This document shows positions 43,038-52,326 of a stretch of DNA of 64,000 nucleotides, one piece after another. The stretch is from Comamonas sp. GB3 AK4-5 (lineage in GTDB: Bacteria > Pseudomonadota > Gammaproteobacteria > Burkholderiales > Burkholderiaceae_C): positions 4,526,001 to 4,590,000 of the forward strand of contig NZ_CP166730.1 in assembly GCF_041320665.1 (NCBI RefSeq), written 5' to 3'. The notes beneath the pieces are model-generated. The model made no database searches. It saw nothing but the letters and a program-made list of their open reading frames with translations, and had not been told where the DNA came from. Position 1 is the first letter of the stretch. The number at the start of each line of letters is the position of its first letter. The position numbers and the translations under genes are program-made.

Positions 43038-43949
43038 TCAATCCTCATCCATGTCATCAAACTGCTGCACCAGATGGTCCAGCAGCGCACGCACGGCCGG
43101 CAGCTGACCTCTGCGTGAGGCAAAGACGGCGTGCACGATTTCCGCGCGCGGCGCCCAGCCCGGCAGCACCTGGACCAACGCGCCGCTGCGCAGCTCTTCC
43201 TGCACAAACATCTTGGGCAGTTGCACCACGCCCACGCCTTGCATGGCCGCGTCACGCAAGGTGCCCATGGACTGCGTCACCAGGCGCGGCTGGTGGCGTA
43301 CCTCGGCGCGCTCGCCATTCGGCCCCAGCAGCAACCAGCGGTGCGTCTCCTGCAGCTGGCCCATGTCCAGACTGGGCCAGGCCGCCATATCCATGGGCCC
43401 GCTGGCCTGACCCATGCGCTCCACCAGGGCCGGACTGGCCAGCAGGCATTGCCGGCGCTCGGCCAGGCGGCGCAGCACCAGGTCGCTGTCTTCCAATGGC
43501 GGCGGGCGCACGCGGATGGCCAGATCCAGGCCCTCGCCCACCACATCCACGCGGCGGTTGGTTTCGTCCACCTGCAGCGTCACCTCGGGATAGCGCGCCA
43601 TAAAGCTGGCCAGCATGGCCCCCACCCGCGCGGTCAGCAGGGCCACGGGGCAGCTCAGCCGCACCACGCCGCAGGGCATGCTGTGGGCCATGACCACCGA
43701 GGCCTCGGCCGCCTCGGCCTCGGTCAACATGGCGCGGCAATGCTCGTAGTAGCGCTGGCCCATGTCGGTGACGGAAAAGCTGCGCGTGGAGCGCCGCAGC
43801 AGCTGCGCGCCCAGGCGCTCTTCCAGTTGGGCCACACGGCGGCTGAGCTTGGATTTGGGAATGCCCAAGGCGCGCCCGGCGGCAGCAAAACCGCCGTGCT
43901 CCACCACCAGGGCGTAGTAGGAGAGGTCGTTGAGATCGGGCAGGCTCAT
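43038..43949 (-). CDS. LysR-family transcriptional regulator
   Basis: A 303-residue LysR regulator. The N-terminal helix-turn-helix is GGFAAAGRALGIPKSKLSRR (about 19-38). The effector domain follows from about 90, with the family's dimer region. It is divergent from the pirin gene with 134 bases between the starts, the usual position for a LysR regulator controlling its neighbours. The pirin and YcaC-like genes are therefore its likely targets. Very few contacts with a ligand can be guessed from sequence. Confidence 0.9.
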   Translation of the reverse strand: MSLPDLNDLSYYALVVEHGGFAAAGRALGIPKSKLSRRVAQLEERLGAQLLRRSTRSFSVTDMGQRYYEHCRAMLTEAEAAEASVVMAHSMPCGVVRLSCPVALLTARVGAMLASFMARYPEVTLQVDETNRRVDVVGEGLDLAIRVRPPPLEDSDLVLRRLAERRQCLLASPALVERMGQASGPMDMAAWPSLDMGQLQETHRWLLLGPNGERAEVRHQPRLVTQSMGTLRDAAMQGVGVVQLPKMFVQEELRSGALVQVLPGWAPRAEIVHAVFASRRGQLPAVRALLDHLVQQFDDMDED

Positions 43950-44083
43950 TGTTTTAAAAATAGAACGCTGAAGGTGAATATTGTGGACTACTCAGACTAG
44001 CGTCCCAAATTCATACTCTGCCTCATGTTCAACGGATGGAGACGCGGCACCGCCAGCGCCCATCCCTCACCAGGAGAAATGCC

Positions 44084-44992
44084 ATGCTCAAGCGCGTTCT
44101 GGGCGTTTACGAAGCCCCCCGCCCCCACTGGGTTGGCGACGGCTTTCCCGTGCGTTCGCTGTTCAGCTATGGCGACCACGGCAAGGCACTGAGCCCCTTC
44201 TTGCTGCTGGACCATGCCGGCCCGCACCAGTTCACCCCCACCACCAAGCGCCGTGGCGTGGGCACCCACCCGCACCGGGGATTCGAGACCGTGACCATCG
44301 TCTACGAAGGCGAAGTGGCCCACAGCGACTCCACCGGCGCGGGCGGCACCATCGGCCCCGGTGATGTGCAGTGGATGACGGCGGCCTCGGGCATCTTGCA
44401 TGAGGAGTACCACTCCGACGCCTATGCCAAGGCCGGCGGCAACTTCGAGATGGTGCAGCTGTGGGTCAACCTGCCTGCCAAGGACAAGCTGACCGCCCCC
44501 GGCTACCAGACGCTGCTGAATGCCGACATTCCCACCGTGGCCCTGCCCGATGGGGCCGGCAGCCTGCGGGTGATTGCCGGTGACTACACCGCTGCGAATG
44601 CCAAGGCGCAGGGCCCGGCCCGCACTTTTACCCCCATCAATGTGTGGGATGTGCGGCTTGCGGCCGGTGCCAGCACCGAGCTGCATGCCATGCCCGGCCA
44701 CACGCTGGCCCTGGTGGTGCTGCATGGCACGGTGCTGCTCAACGGCCAGGAAGTGGCACGCGCCGGGCAACTGGTGCACCTGGACCGCGCCGGTGATGTG
44801 GTGCAGCTGGAGGCCAACAACGACGTCACGCTGCTGTGGCTGTCGGGCGAGCCGATCGAGGAGCCGGTGGTGGGCTATGGCCCGTTCGTAATGAACACCG
44901 AGGACGAGATTGCGCAAGCCATGGCGGACTTCCGCAGCGGCCACTTTGGCCAGATCCCGGCGGCGGAGCGCAGCGCCACGCTGTCGCACTGA
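44084..44992 (+). CDS. pirin family protein
   Basis: A 302-residue bicupin. The metal-binding motif of pirins is seen as GTHPHRGFETVTIVYEGEVAHSD near 62-84, with the later GDVQWMTAASGILHEEYH. Relatives include quercetinase YhhW and redox-related pirins; the activity here is not known. The ATG at 44084 has AGGAGA upstream. It is the first gene after the divergent LysR regulator and is 94 bases upstream of the YcaC-like hydrolase. Confidence 0.9.
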   Translation: MLKRVLGVYEAPRPHWVGDGFPVRSLFSYGDHGKALSPFLLLDHAGPHQFTPTTKRRGVGTHPHRGFETVTIVYEGEVAHSDSTGAGGTIGPGDVQWMTAASGILHEEYHSDAYAKAGGNFEMVQLWVNLPAKDKLTAPGYQTLLNADIPTVALPDGAGSLRVIAGDYTAANAKAQGPARTFTPINVWDVRLAAGASTELHAMPGHTLALVVLHGTVLLNGQEVARAGQLVHLDRAGDVVQLEANNDVTLLWLSGEPIEEPVVGYGPFVMNTEDEIAQAMADFRSGHFGQIPAAERSATLSH

Positions 44993-45086
44993 CCGGTTCT
45001 GGCACCACGCCAACGCCTGCCTCCCGCAGGTGTTGGCCCCGCACACCCTTTCTACCTTCCCTCCACCCTTTCGCAAAGGAAACACC

Positions 45087-45716
45087 ATGCGCGCTAAACC
45101 CTATGTTCGCCTCGACAAAGACAACGCCGCCGTGCTGCTGGTTGACCACCAGACCGGGCTTTTATCCCTGGTGCGCGACATCGATCCCGACAAGTTCAAG
45201 AACAATGTGCTGGCCCTGGCCGACATGGCCGAGTACTTCAAGCTGCCCACCATCTTGACCACCAGCTTTGAAGATGGTCCCAACGGCCCGCTGGTGCCCG
45301 AGCTGAAGGAAAAATTCCCCACCGCGCCCTATATCGCCCGCCCCGGCCAGATCAATGCCTGGGACAACGAGGACTTCGTCAAGGCGGTGAAAGCCACCGG
45401 CAAGAAGCAGCTCATCGTGGCCGGCGTGGTGACCGAGGTCTGCGTGGCCTTCCCCGTGCTCTCGGCCCTGGAAGAAGGTTTTGATGTGTTTGTGCTGACC
45501 GACGCATCGGGCACCTTCAACGCCATGACCCAGCAGGCCGCCTGGAGCCGAATGGAGCAAGCCGGCGCCCAACTGATGACCTGGTTTGGCGCGGCCTGCG
45601 AGCTGCACCGCGACTGGCGCAACGACGTGCATGGACTGGGCACTTTGTTCAGCAACCACATCCCCGACTACCGCAACCTGATGAACAGCTACGCCACGCT
45701 GACTGCGGGCAAGTGA
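45087..45716 (+). CDS. ycaC: YcaC-type isochorismatase-family hydrolase
   Basis: A 209-residue cysteine hydrolase nearly collinear with E. coli YcaC. Key features are Asp in LLVDHQTGL (Asp19 in YcaC), the INAWDNEDF segment and the catalytic Cys in VVTEVCVAF (Cys118 in YcaC). The natural substrate of YcaC is unknown. An AAAGGA ribosome site precedes the ATG. It is followed by a 3'-end element and then by a second, diverged member of the same family. Confidence 0.92.
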   Translation: MRAKPYVRLDKDNAAVLLVDHQTGLLSLVRDIDPDKFKNNVLALADMAEYFKLPTILTTSFEDGPNGPLVPELKEKFPTAPYIARPGQINAWDNEDFVKAVKATGKKQLIVAGVVTEVCVAFPVLSALEEGFDVFVLTDASGTFNAMTQQAAWSRMEQAGAQLMTWFGAACELHRDWRNDVHGLGTLFSNHIPDYRNLMNSYATLTAGK

Positions 45717-45726
45717 ACCCCAGCGC

Positions 45727-45833
45727 GCCCCTGAGCCGCTTCGCGTCTTTCCCCTCTTTAGGCGCTACGCGCCGGAGGGGGCGGCACCGGCGCGGCGGGG
45801 CGATGCGGCCGGCGTAAGCCCTTGCGCGGTGCC
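45727..45833 (+). repeat. 3'-end element, copy 12 (YcaC-like gene)
   Basis: It lies ten bases after the stop. Closing stem GGCACC/GGTGCC. An insertion of about 15 bases expands the central part. Confidence 0.8.
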
Positions 45834-45938
45834 ACTGACATAGGCCAGGCCGTTTCATGCGCTGCGCGTAACGCGCTCGCCCCGTGCAAGCACATCTGAC
45901 GGCGCCTTGCTTGAACCCTCTTCTTTCAGAAAGCTTTT

Positions 45939-46634
45939 ATGACCATCGTTTCCTCGACCCTGCCCGCCAACTTCCACGGCGCTGCGCCCGTCATCGACCC
46001 CCACAACGTGGCCATGCTGCTGATTGACCACCAAAGCGGCTTGTTCCAGACCGTGCAGGACATGCCCTTCACCACGCTGCGTCGCCTGGTGGCTTCGCTG
46101 GCCAAGGTGGCCACGCTGTCCAAGATTCCGGTGATCACCACGGCCTCCGTTCCGCAAGGCCCCAACGGCCCTCTGATTCCCGAGATCCATGCCAATGCCC
46201 CCCATGCCGTCTACGTGGCACGCAAGGGCGAGATCAACGCCTGGGACAACCCCGACTTTGTGCAGGCCGTCAAGGCCACGGGCAAGAAGCAGCTCATCAT
46301 CGCCGGCACCATCACCAGCGTGTGCATGGCCTTTCCCTCCATCGCTGCCGTGGCGGCGGGCTACCAGGTGTTTGCGGTGATCGACGCCTCAGGCACCTAT
46401 TCCAAGATGGCCCAGGAAATCACCCTGGCGCGCATGATGCAGGCGGGCGTGGTGCCCATCGACACGGCCGCCGTCGCCTCCGAGCTGCAAAAGACCTGGA
46501 ACCGCGACGACGCAGCCCAGTGGGCCGAGGCCTATACCGGCATCTTCCCCCACTACCAACTGCTGATCGAAAGCTATGCCAAGGCCCAGGAAGTCGTTCA
46601 AAACAACGAACAGCTGGACTCCGCACGCAAGTAA
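45939..46634 (+). CDS. second isochorismatase-family hydrolase, YcaC paralogue
   Basis: A 231-residue paralogue of the preceding gene, with the same plan and a longer N terminus. The Asp is in LLIDHQSGL, the basic-to-INAWDN segment reads [11 protein letters not shown], and the catalytic Cys is in ITSVCMAF. The C terminus differs most, with a longer helix rich in Glu and Gln. The two genes likely arose by tandem duplication and then diverged. The 3'-end element between them suggests they are not tightly co-transcribed. It converges on the HxlR gene. Confidence 0.9.
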   Translation: MTIVSSTLPANFHGAAPVIDPHNVAMLLIDHQSGLFQTVQDMPFTTLRRLVASLAKVATLSKIPVITTASVPQGPNGPLIPEIHANAPHAVYVARKGEINAWDNPDFVQAVKATGKKQLIIAGTITSVCMAFPSIAAVAAGYQVFAVIDASGTYSKMAQEITLARMMQAGVVPIDTAAVASELQKTWNRDDAAQWAEAYTGIFPHYQLLIESYAKAQEVVQNNEQLDSARK

Positions 46635-46667
46635 GCGTGCAGTAGAGCGGGCGAGGTCTAGCCTCCG

Positions 46668-47042
46668 TCAGGCCTGGTCGCCACCGGGTGTGCAGGCCGG
46701 CGGCGACCCTGCCTCGTGCAGCTGCTCCTGGGCATAAGCCGCCCCCCAGTCGCGCATGGCCAGCAGCACGGGCTGGAGCGACAGGCCCAGCGCGGTCAGC
46801 GCATAGTCCACGCGCGGCGGCACCTCGGCATACACGGTGCGCAGCACAATGCCGGCCTCTTCCAGCTCGCGCAGCTGCAGGGTCAGCATGCGCTGGGTGA
46901 TGCCGCCAATGGCGCGGCCCAGCTCGCTGAAACGTTTGCTGCCTGGCATCAGGTGAAACAGGATGATGGGCTTCCAGGTTCCGCCCATCACGGACAGCGT
47001 GACCTCCACGGCGCAGCCGCTTTTGCGGTTCAGTTTTTTCAT
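46668..47042 (-). CDS. HxlR-family transcriptional regulator
   Basis: A 124-residue winged-helix regulator of the HxlR (DUF24) group. It has the family start Cys10 (SGCAVEVTL), then MGGTWKPIILFHL, FSELGRAIGGITQRMLTLQLREL as the DNA-binding part, and TVYAEVPPRVDYALT in the wing. An N-terminal Cys is the redox sensor in YodB and QorR of this family. It is divergent from an MDR oxidoreductase with 156 bases between, so it probably controls that gene. The intergenic DNA has an AT-rich stretch at 47095-47115. Confidence 0.92.
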   Translation of the reverse strand: MKKLNRKSGCAVEVTLSVMGGTWKPIILFHLMPGSKRFSELGRAIGGITQRMLTLQLRELEEAGIVLRTVYAEVPPRVDYALTALGLSLQPVLLAMRDWGAAYAQEQLHEAGSPPACTPGGDQA

Positions 47043-47198
47043 GGTGGCGGCCTTTTGGGGGAATGCAGAGCCTAGCGCCAGCCCTGCTGTGATGCATTAC
47101 TTACATTTTTAATACTACGCCACAAATATGTTGGTTCTGGCGCTCTGGAATGTGGCCGGGCACCATGCAACACATCTGCTTCATCCCGAAAGACTGTC

Positions 47199-48206
47199 AT
47201 GAAAGCCCTGCGACTTGCCGCCCCTGGCGGACTCGATCAACTGCAACTGGTGGACCTGCCCGCCGCCCCGACTCCTGGCCCCGGTGAAATCCAGGTGCGC
47301 GTGCACGCCAGCTCGCTCAACTACCACGATCTGCTGGTCGTCACCCTGCCCAATGCCGCGGCCGATGGCCGCATCCCCATGGCCGATGGAGCCGGCGTGG
47401 TCACGGCCGTGGGCGCTGGCGTGCAGGAATTCGCCGTGGGCGACCATGTGGTCTCCACCTTTTTTCCGCAATGGCTGGCGGGCCGCCATATGCCCACCGA
47501 TTTCCAGCAAGTGCCTGGCGACGGTGTGGATGGCTTTGCCCGCGAAAGCGTCAACCTGCCCGCCACGGCCTTCACCCATGCCCCCAAGGGCTGGACCCAT
47601 GCGGAAGCCGCCACGCTGACCACGGCCGGCCTCACGGCCTGGCGCGCCCTGGTGGTGGATGGCCGCATCCAGGCCGGTGACACCGTGCTGGTGCTGGGCA
47701 CGGGGGGCGTTTCCATTTTTGCGTTGCAACTGGCCAAACACATGGGCGCGCGCGTGATTGCCACCACCTCCAGCGCTGCCAAGGCCGAGCGCCTACGGGC
47801 CCTGGGTGCCGATGTGGTCATCAACTACCGCGAGCAGCCCGACTGGGGCGATGCCGTGCTGGCGGCCTCCGGCGGACGCGGCGCCGACATCGTGGTGGAA
47901 GTGGGCGGCCCCGGCACCCTGCCACAGTCCATACGCGCTTGCGCGGCAGGCGGCCATATTGCGTTGATTGGCGTACTCACCGGCTTTGCCGGCGATGTAC
48001 CCACCACCGAGATGATGCGCAAACAGGTCACGCTGCAAGGCCTGATCGTGGGCAGCCGGGAAATGCAGCAGGACATGGTGCGCGCGCTGGAGTGCTTTGA
48101 CTGGCGCCCCGTCATCGACCGCAGCTACCCCCTGGAGCAAACCGCCCAAGCCTTTGCCCACCAGCAATCGGGCCAGCACTTTGGCAAGATCTGCCTGACG
48201 CTCTAG
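47199..48206 (+). CDS. MDR-superfamily NAD(P)-dependent oxidoreductase, zinc-free type
   Basis: A 335-residue medium-chain dehydrogenase/reductase. The catalytic-domain start LNYHDLL and the nucleotide motif LGTGGVSIFALQLAK are clear, as is AGLTAWRAL. The structural-zinc Cys cluster is missing, which fits quinone oxidoreductase and similar zinc-free members. Divergent from an HxlR regulator, as in the qor2-qorR pair of Corynebacterium. The substrate may be a quinone or enone, by inference. A GC-rich hairpin lies 22 bases after its stop. Confidence 0.88.
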   Translation: MKALRLAAPGGLDQLQLVDLPAAPTPGPGEIQVRVHASSLNYHDLLVVTLPNAAADGRIPMADGAGVVTAVGAGVQEFAVGDHVVSTFFPQWLAGRHMPTDFQQVPGDGVDGFARESVNLPATAFTHAPKGWTHAEAATLTTAGLTAWRALVVDGRIQAGDTVLVLGTGGVSIFALQLAKHMGARVIATTSSAAKAERLRALGADVVINYREQPDWGDAVLAASGGRGADIVVEVGGPGTLPQSIRACAAGGHIALIGVLTGFAGDVPTTEMMRKQVTLQGLIVGSREMQQDMVRALECFDWRPVIDRSYPLEQTAQAFAHQQSGQHFGKICLTL

Positions 48207-48227
48207 CCGCATCTACCCACTTGAGCG

Positions 48228-48256
48228 CCCTCCTTGGCCTGCTGCGCCAGGGAGGG
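48228..48256 (+). terminator. strong hairpin after the MDR gene, no T run
   Basis: A 10-bp stem (CCCTCCTTGG with CCAGGGAGGG, one wobble pair) with a nine-base loop. No T run follows, so it may be an imperfect terminator or an RNA-stability hairpin. Confidence 0.4.
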
Positions 48257-48433
48257 TGCAGGCACGTGACTGGCTGACGTGGTGCACAACCGACACATAG
48301 CGTTACATGCTCACCCGATAATGGCCGCAACCGCGTGGGTTCCCCTCATGGCCGCCAGCCAGGCGGTCCTCCCCCGCCCACCACGCTTTTTGCCTGTTTG
48401 ATTGGCCGGCCGCCTGCGTCCGGCCTTGCCGCC

Positions 48434-50005
48434 ATGGATTTACGCCGTCTGATTCTGGTGCTGACGCTGTGCAGCGCCCTCATTCCCTTTGCCAATACTT
48501 TTTATGCCGGCTACGCGGCCCAGCGCCAGCAACTGATAGACAACACCCTGGAAGCCAACTATGCCTATGCCACCAAGCTGGCCAAGAGCACGGATGACTT
48601 TCTGCAGTCCGCCCTGCAGCAGCTGGCCTATACGGCCCAGCTGCTGTCCACGCACATGGACAGCCCCGAACAGCTGTCCAGCGAGGCCACGCGCCTGCGC
48701 TTGCAGACCAAGAGCTTCAACTCCATCACCATCCATGACGCCAGCGGCCTGGTGCTTGCCACCTCGCCCGAAGCACTGAAGCTCAAGGGCCGCACGCTGT
48801 ACAGCGATGTGGTGCGGGAGTCGATTGCCACGCAAAAGCCGGCGATCAGCGAGCCCTATATGGCGTCCACCGGCAACTTCATTGTCTTGCTGACCCACCC
48901 GGTGTTCAGCCCCCAGGGCCAGTACCTGGGCGCCGTGGCAGGCAGCGTCTACCTGAAGCAGGAAAACATTCTCGACCGCCTGCTGGGCACGCATTTCTAC
49001 AAGGACGGCTCCTACCTGTACGTGGTGGACAAGTCCAAACGCATCATCTACCACCCCAATAGCGACCGGATCGGCATGGTGGTCGATGGCAACCCCGCCA
49101 TCGATCAGGTGGTGAAGGGGGATTCGGGCAAGGTTGCCAGCACCAACAGCCAGGGCACGGCCATGCTGGCCGGATTTTCCGTGGTGCAAAGCACGGGCTG
49201 GGGCATCATCTCGCAGCGCCCCAAGGCGTCGACCCTGGCCCCGCTGGACCGGCTGGTGCGCCATATGTGGCAGCAGACTCTGCCCATGGCCGTGGTCATG
49301 CTGCTGGTGATCTGGTGGAGCGCCCACCGCATTGCCAGCCCGCTGCGCCAACTGGCCAACGGCGCCCGCACCATGGACCGGCCGGAGACGGCACAGAACA
49401 TCCAGTCCGTCTCCTCCTGGTACTACGAAGCGCAGGAGCTGAAAAAAGCCCTGCTGGTGGGCATAGGCCTTTTGCACCAGAACATCTCCAAGCTGCGCCA
49501 GGATGTGCACACCGACCCGCTGACCGGCCTGGGCAACCGCCGCCATCTGGATGCGGCCCTGGCCAACCTGGAAGCCAACCAGACGCCGTTCTCGGTGGTG
49601 GCCGTGGACATCGACCATTTCAAGCATGTCAACGACAGCTTTGGCCACGGCGTGGGGGACACCGTGCTCAAGCAGCTGGCCGTGCAGATGCGCGAAGTCT
49701 CCCGCGCCCACGACCTGCCTTGCCGCGTAGGCGGAGAGGAGTTTGTGCTGCTGCTGCCCAACGCCTCCTGCCACATCGCCGCCCAAGTGGCCGAGCGCCT
49801 GCGCCGTCTGGTAGAGGCCACCGAGCTGCCCACCGTGGGCCGCATCACCATCTCGCTGGGGGTGGCCGGCTGGCCCGAAAACTCCAGCAGCATCCCCTCG
49901 GTGTTTACCTACGCCGACGAGATGCTCTACGCCGCCAAGCGCAACGGCCGTAACCGCGTCGAAATCTACGAGGCCAAGGAAGCACAGAGCTTGCCGGCTG
50001 AGTGA
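48434..50005 (+). CDS. membrane diguanylate cyclase with dCACHE-type sensor
   Basis: A 523-residue c-di-GMP synthase. It has one N-terminal helix (about 5-22), a periplasmic region of about 245 residues of the double-CACHE type, a second helix near 280-300, and a C-terminal GGDEF domain. The active site is GGEEF (433-437) and the inhibitory I-site is RAHD (424-427), with the correct five-residue spacing. It is therefore probably active and feedback-inhibited. The ligand is unknown. The ATG at 48434 gives a normal membrane start. No phosphodiesterase lies nearby. Confidence 0.93.
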   Translation: MDLRRLILVLTLCSALIPFANTFYAGYAAQRQQLIDNTLEANYAYATKLAKSTDDFLQSALQQLAYTAQLLSTHMDSPEQLSSEATRLRLQTKSFNSITIHDASGLVLATSPEALKLKGRTLYSDVVRESIATQKPAISEPYMASTGNFIVLLTHPVFSPQGQYLGAVAGSVYLKQENILDRLLGTHFYKDGSYLYVVDKSKRIIYHPNSDRIGMVVDGNPAIDQVVKGDSGKVASTNSQGTAMLAGFSVVQSTGWGIISQRPKASTLAPLDRLVRHMWQQTLPMAVVMLLVIWWSAHRIASPLRQLANGARTMDRPETAQNIQSVSSWYYEAQELKKALLVGIGLLHQNISKLRQDVHTDPLTGLGNRRHLDAALANLEANQTPFSVVAVDIDHFKHVNDSFGHGVGDTVLKQLAVQMREVSRAHDLPCRVGGEEFVLLLPNASCHIAAQVAERLRRLVEATELPTVGRITISLGVAGWPENSSSIPSVFTYADEMLYAAKRNGRNRVEIYEAKEAQSLPAE

Positions 50006-50055
50006 AGAGGAACGGGCTGCGCGTGCCTGACCTGCCAGGCACGCCGCCCTCGGCC

Positions 50056-51048
50056 TCAATCCAGCCGTACACCTGCCTGTTCGATGATGGCGCCCCAGCG
50101 CCGTGCCTCTTCACGGGCCAGGGTATAGAACTGGGTGGGCGTGCCGGCCAGTGGCTCCATGCCCAGCTCCTGCATGCGCAGCACCACGGCGGGGCTGGCC
50201 AGGGCCTGGTTGAGCAGCCCGTTGAAGCGCTGCACCACGGCATCGGGCAGGCCGGCCGGGCCCAGCACACCTTGAAAAGCATAGACCTCGGCACCGCTGA
50301 CGCCGGCTTCGGCCAGCGTGGGCACATCAGGCAGGGCTTTCAGGCGCTGGGCCGAGCCCACGGCCAGGGCGCGCAGCTTGCCGGTTTGCATCAGCGGCAG
50401 GCCGGCCGCCAGGTCCAGAAACATGCAGGGCAGCTGGCCCCCCATCACATCCGCCACGGCAGGTGCGGCGCCTTTGTAGGGCACATGGGTGAGGCGCACG
50501 CCCGCGCGCTGCTGGAACAGCTCCATGGCCAGGTGGTGGGGCGAGCCATTGCCGGGTGAAGCGTAGTTGATCTGCCCCGGCTGTGCACGGGCCTGCTGCA
50601 GCAGCTGGGCCAGGGTCTGCGCCGGAAAAGCCGGGTTCACCACCAGCACCAGCGGAAAGCGGCTGATGCCGCCGATATAGCTGAAGTCCTTGGCGGGGCT
50701 GAAGGGCAGCTTGCGGAACAAATGCTCGTTAAAGGCCAGCACCGCGTTGTCGGCCGACATCAGGGTGTAGCCGTCAGCCCGGGCCGTGGCCACCTGCTGG
50801 GCCGCAATATTGGTGGCGGCGCCGGGCTTGTTCTCGATGACGATGGCCTGGCCCAGTGCCGGGCGCATGGCCTCGGCCACGGTGCGGGCCAGCACATCGG
50901 TGCCGCCCCCGGGCGGATAAGGCACCAGCCAACGCAGGCTTTGGCGCGGCCAGGCGCTGCTGCCCCCTGCGGCCTGCGCCCATGCGGTGTGAGAAAGAAA
51001 TCCACCTGCCGCCGCTGCGGTGCGGGCCAGCCACTGTCTGCGATCCAT
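50056..51048 (-). CDS. Bug-family substrate-binding protein with twin-arginine-like leader
   Basis: A third Bug/TctC receptor, 330 residues. The leader begins MDRRQWLARTAAAAGG, close to a Tat signal, and ends near Ala-Trp-Ala-Gln-Ala, unlike the Sec leaders of the other two. The body has SLRWLVPYPPGGGTDVLAR as the first motif. It is unlinked to transporter genes. The next genes on the same strand are TraB-like, so a shared operon is not evident. It converges on the GGDEF gene. Confidence 0.9.
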   Translation of the reverse strand: MDRRQWLARTAAAAGGFLSHTAWAQAAGGSSAWPRQSLRWLVPYPPGGGTDVLARTVAEAMRPALGQAIVIENKPGAATNIAAQQVATARADGYTLMSADNAVLAFNEHLFRKLPFSPAKDFSYIGGISRFPLVLVVNPAFPAQTLAQLLQQARAQPGQINYASPGNGSPHHLAMELFQQRAGVRLTHVPYKGAAPAVADVMGGQLPCMFLDLAAGLPLMQTGKLRALAVGSAQRLKALPDVPTLAEAGVSGAEVYAFQGVLGPAGLPDAVVQRFNGLLNQALASPAVVLRMQELGMEPLAGTPTQFYTLAREEARRWGAIIEQAGVRLD

Positions 51049-51129
51049 ATCGTGCTCCTGCGGATGCGATATCCGCCCATGACAGCCATGGTGCAGCAAC
51101 TTTGTTTTGATAGCAGCCCGCGCTTGTCG

Positions 51130-52242
51130 CTATTGCATTTCAGGCGTTTTTGCTTCAGCAATGGCTGCACGGGACTGCGCCGTTGGAGCAGGCCAGGACA
51201 CGCGCTGCACTGCAAAGCCCTGTGCCGCCAGCAGTGCCGGCAGGCCCTGCGGCCCCGTCAGATGCAGCGACCCTACCGCCACAAACGGGGTTTCTCCGGC
51301 CCGCAGCTGCGCCGCAATCTGCGCGGCCATGGCCTGGTTACGTACCTGAATCCGCTGAACCAAGTTGGCCCTTTCCTGGTCGGATCCCACGCAATGGCAC
51401 CACTGAAAATAGGTTTCCAGCAGATTGAGCCTGCCATCCGCCCAGATCTGTGTCAGCTGGGCCACGCCTTGGGCAGTGGCTCCGCTTTCCAACTGTTCCA
51501 GGCCAAAGCGCACACTGTTTTGCAAGGCCTCTGGCTCATCCGTCATCAGCGCACGCAACTGCTGCTCCGGCGCCTCCAGCGACAGAATTGGTTTGCCCAG
51601 CTTCTGGGCCACACCCGCCAGCATCATGTCTACGCCATAGTCCGGATAAATACCCTGCCTGCGGGCCGACAGTGTCACCAGCTTCAAGATCAGGGCATCA
51701 GGCCGCATCTGCTGCTGTAAAGATGCGGGCAGACAGGCTGCCTGCAGCTGCGCCGCCAACCGATCTGCCAGGTCCTGAGGCAAGGGCTGGGCGTCCGGCC
51801 TGGCAGTCATCCCGTCCTGCACAGGGCGCAACAACGCCGGGTCCTGTAGGTTCAGCTCCAACGCCAGGCTGCCCGCACTGCGCAGCGCCTCCCTCACCGT
51901 AGGGCCTGGAAGGCTTCTGCGTAAGGAGGCCACATGCAGGGTGCCGTACAACCAGGCCGTGCGCCCCTGGTGATCCACCCGCCACAAAAAACCGCGATCG
52001 CGCGCCTGCAATGCCATGCGGTGCAGCTTAGCGCTCGGTGGAAGACGGGCCTGGGGAGGGCAGGCCTGGTCGGCCTGTGCTGGCGGCACCACAGGCTGTG
52101 GCGGTATGGGCTCCGTGGACTGTGCCTGCACGCTGTGCGGCCCCCACAGCACCGCCAACAGCAAGGCGACACAGCAAGCCCGCTGCCATGCCCATATCCA
52201 AGAAGATCCGAAGGGTCCCTGCAACCACGGCCTGCGCACCAT
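51130..52242 (-). CDS. TraB/GumN family protein, paralogue A
   Basis: A 370-residue protein of the TraB/GumN family, with a signal peptide (hydrophobic core about 22-36). The two conserved GxxH motifs are seen as YGTLHVAS near 99 and VGSLHLTGPQGLP near the C terminus. The family resembles TIKI-type metalloproteases, but bacterial activity is unproven. It follows paralogue B on the same strand with 84 bases between. The two proteins share their overall plan and many segments. Confidence 0.88.
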   Translation of the reverse strand: MVRRPWLQGPFGSSWIWAWQRACCVALLLAVLWGPHSVQAQSTEPIPPQPVVPPAQADQACPPQARLPPSAKLHRMALQARDRGFLWRVDHQGRTAWLYGTLHVASLRRSLPGPTVREALRSAGSLALELNLQDPALLRPVQDGMTARPDAQPLPQDLADRLAAQLQAACLPASLQQQMRPDALILKLVTLSARRQGIYPDYGVDMMLAGVAQKLGKPILSLEAPEQQLRALMTDEPEALQNSVRFGLEQLESGATAQGVAQLTQIWADGRLNLLETYFQWCHCVGSDQERANLVQRIQVRNQAMAAQIAAQLRAGETPFVAVGSLHLTGPQGLPALLAAQGFAVQRVSWPAPTAQSRAAIAEAKTPEMQ

Positions 52243-52326
52243 GCTGACCTCCTGTGGGGTTATGTCAGGCCGGCGCCCAACTGGCGCAATGGTGCAGCAG
52301 TTCTCGCGGACTGACCTCGTTGGTTG

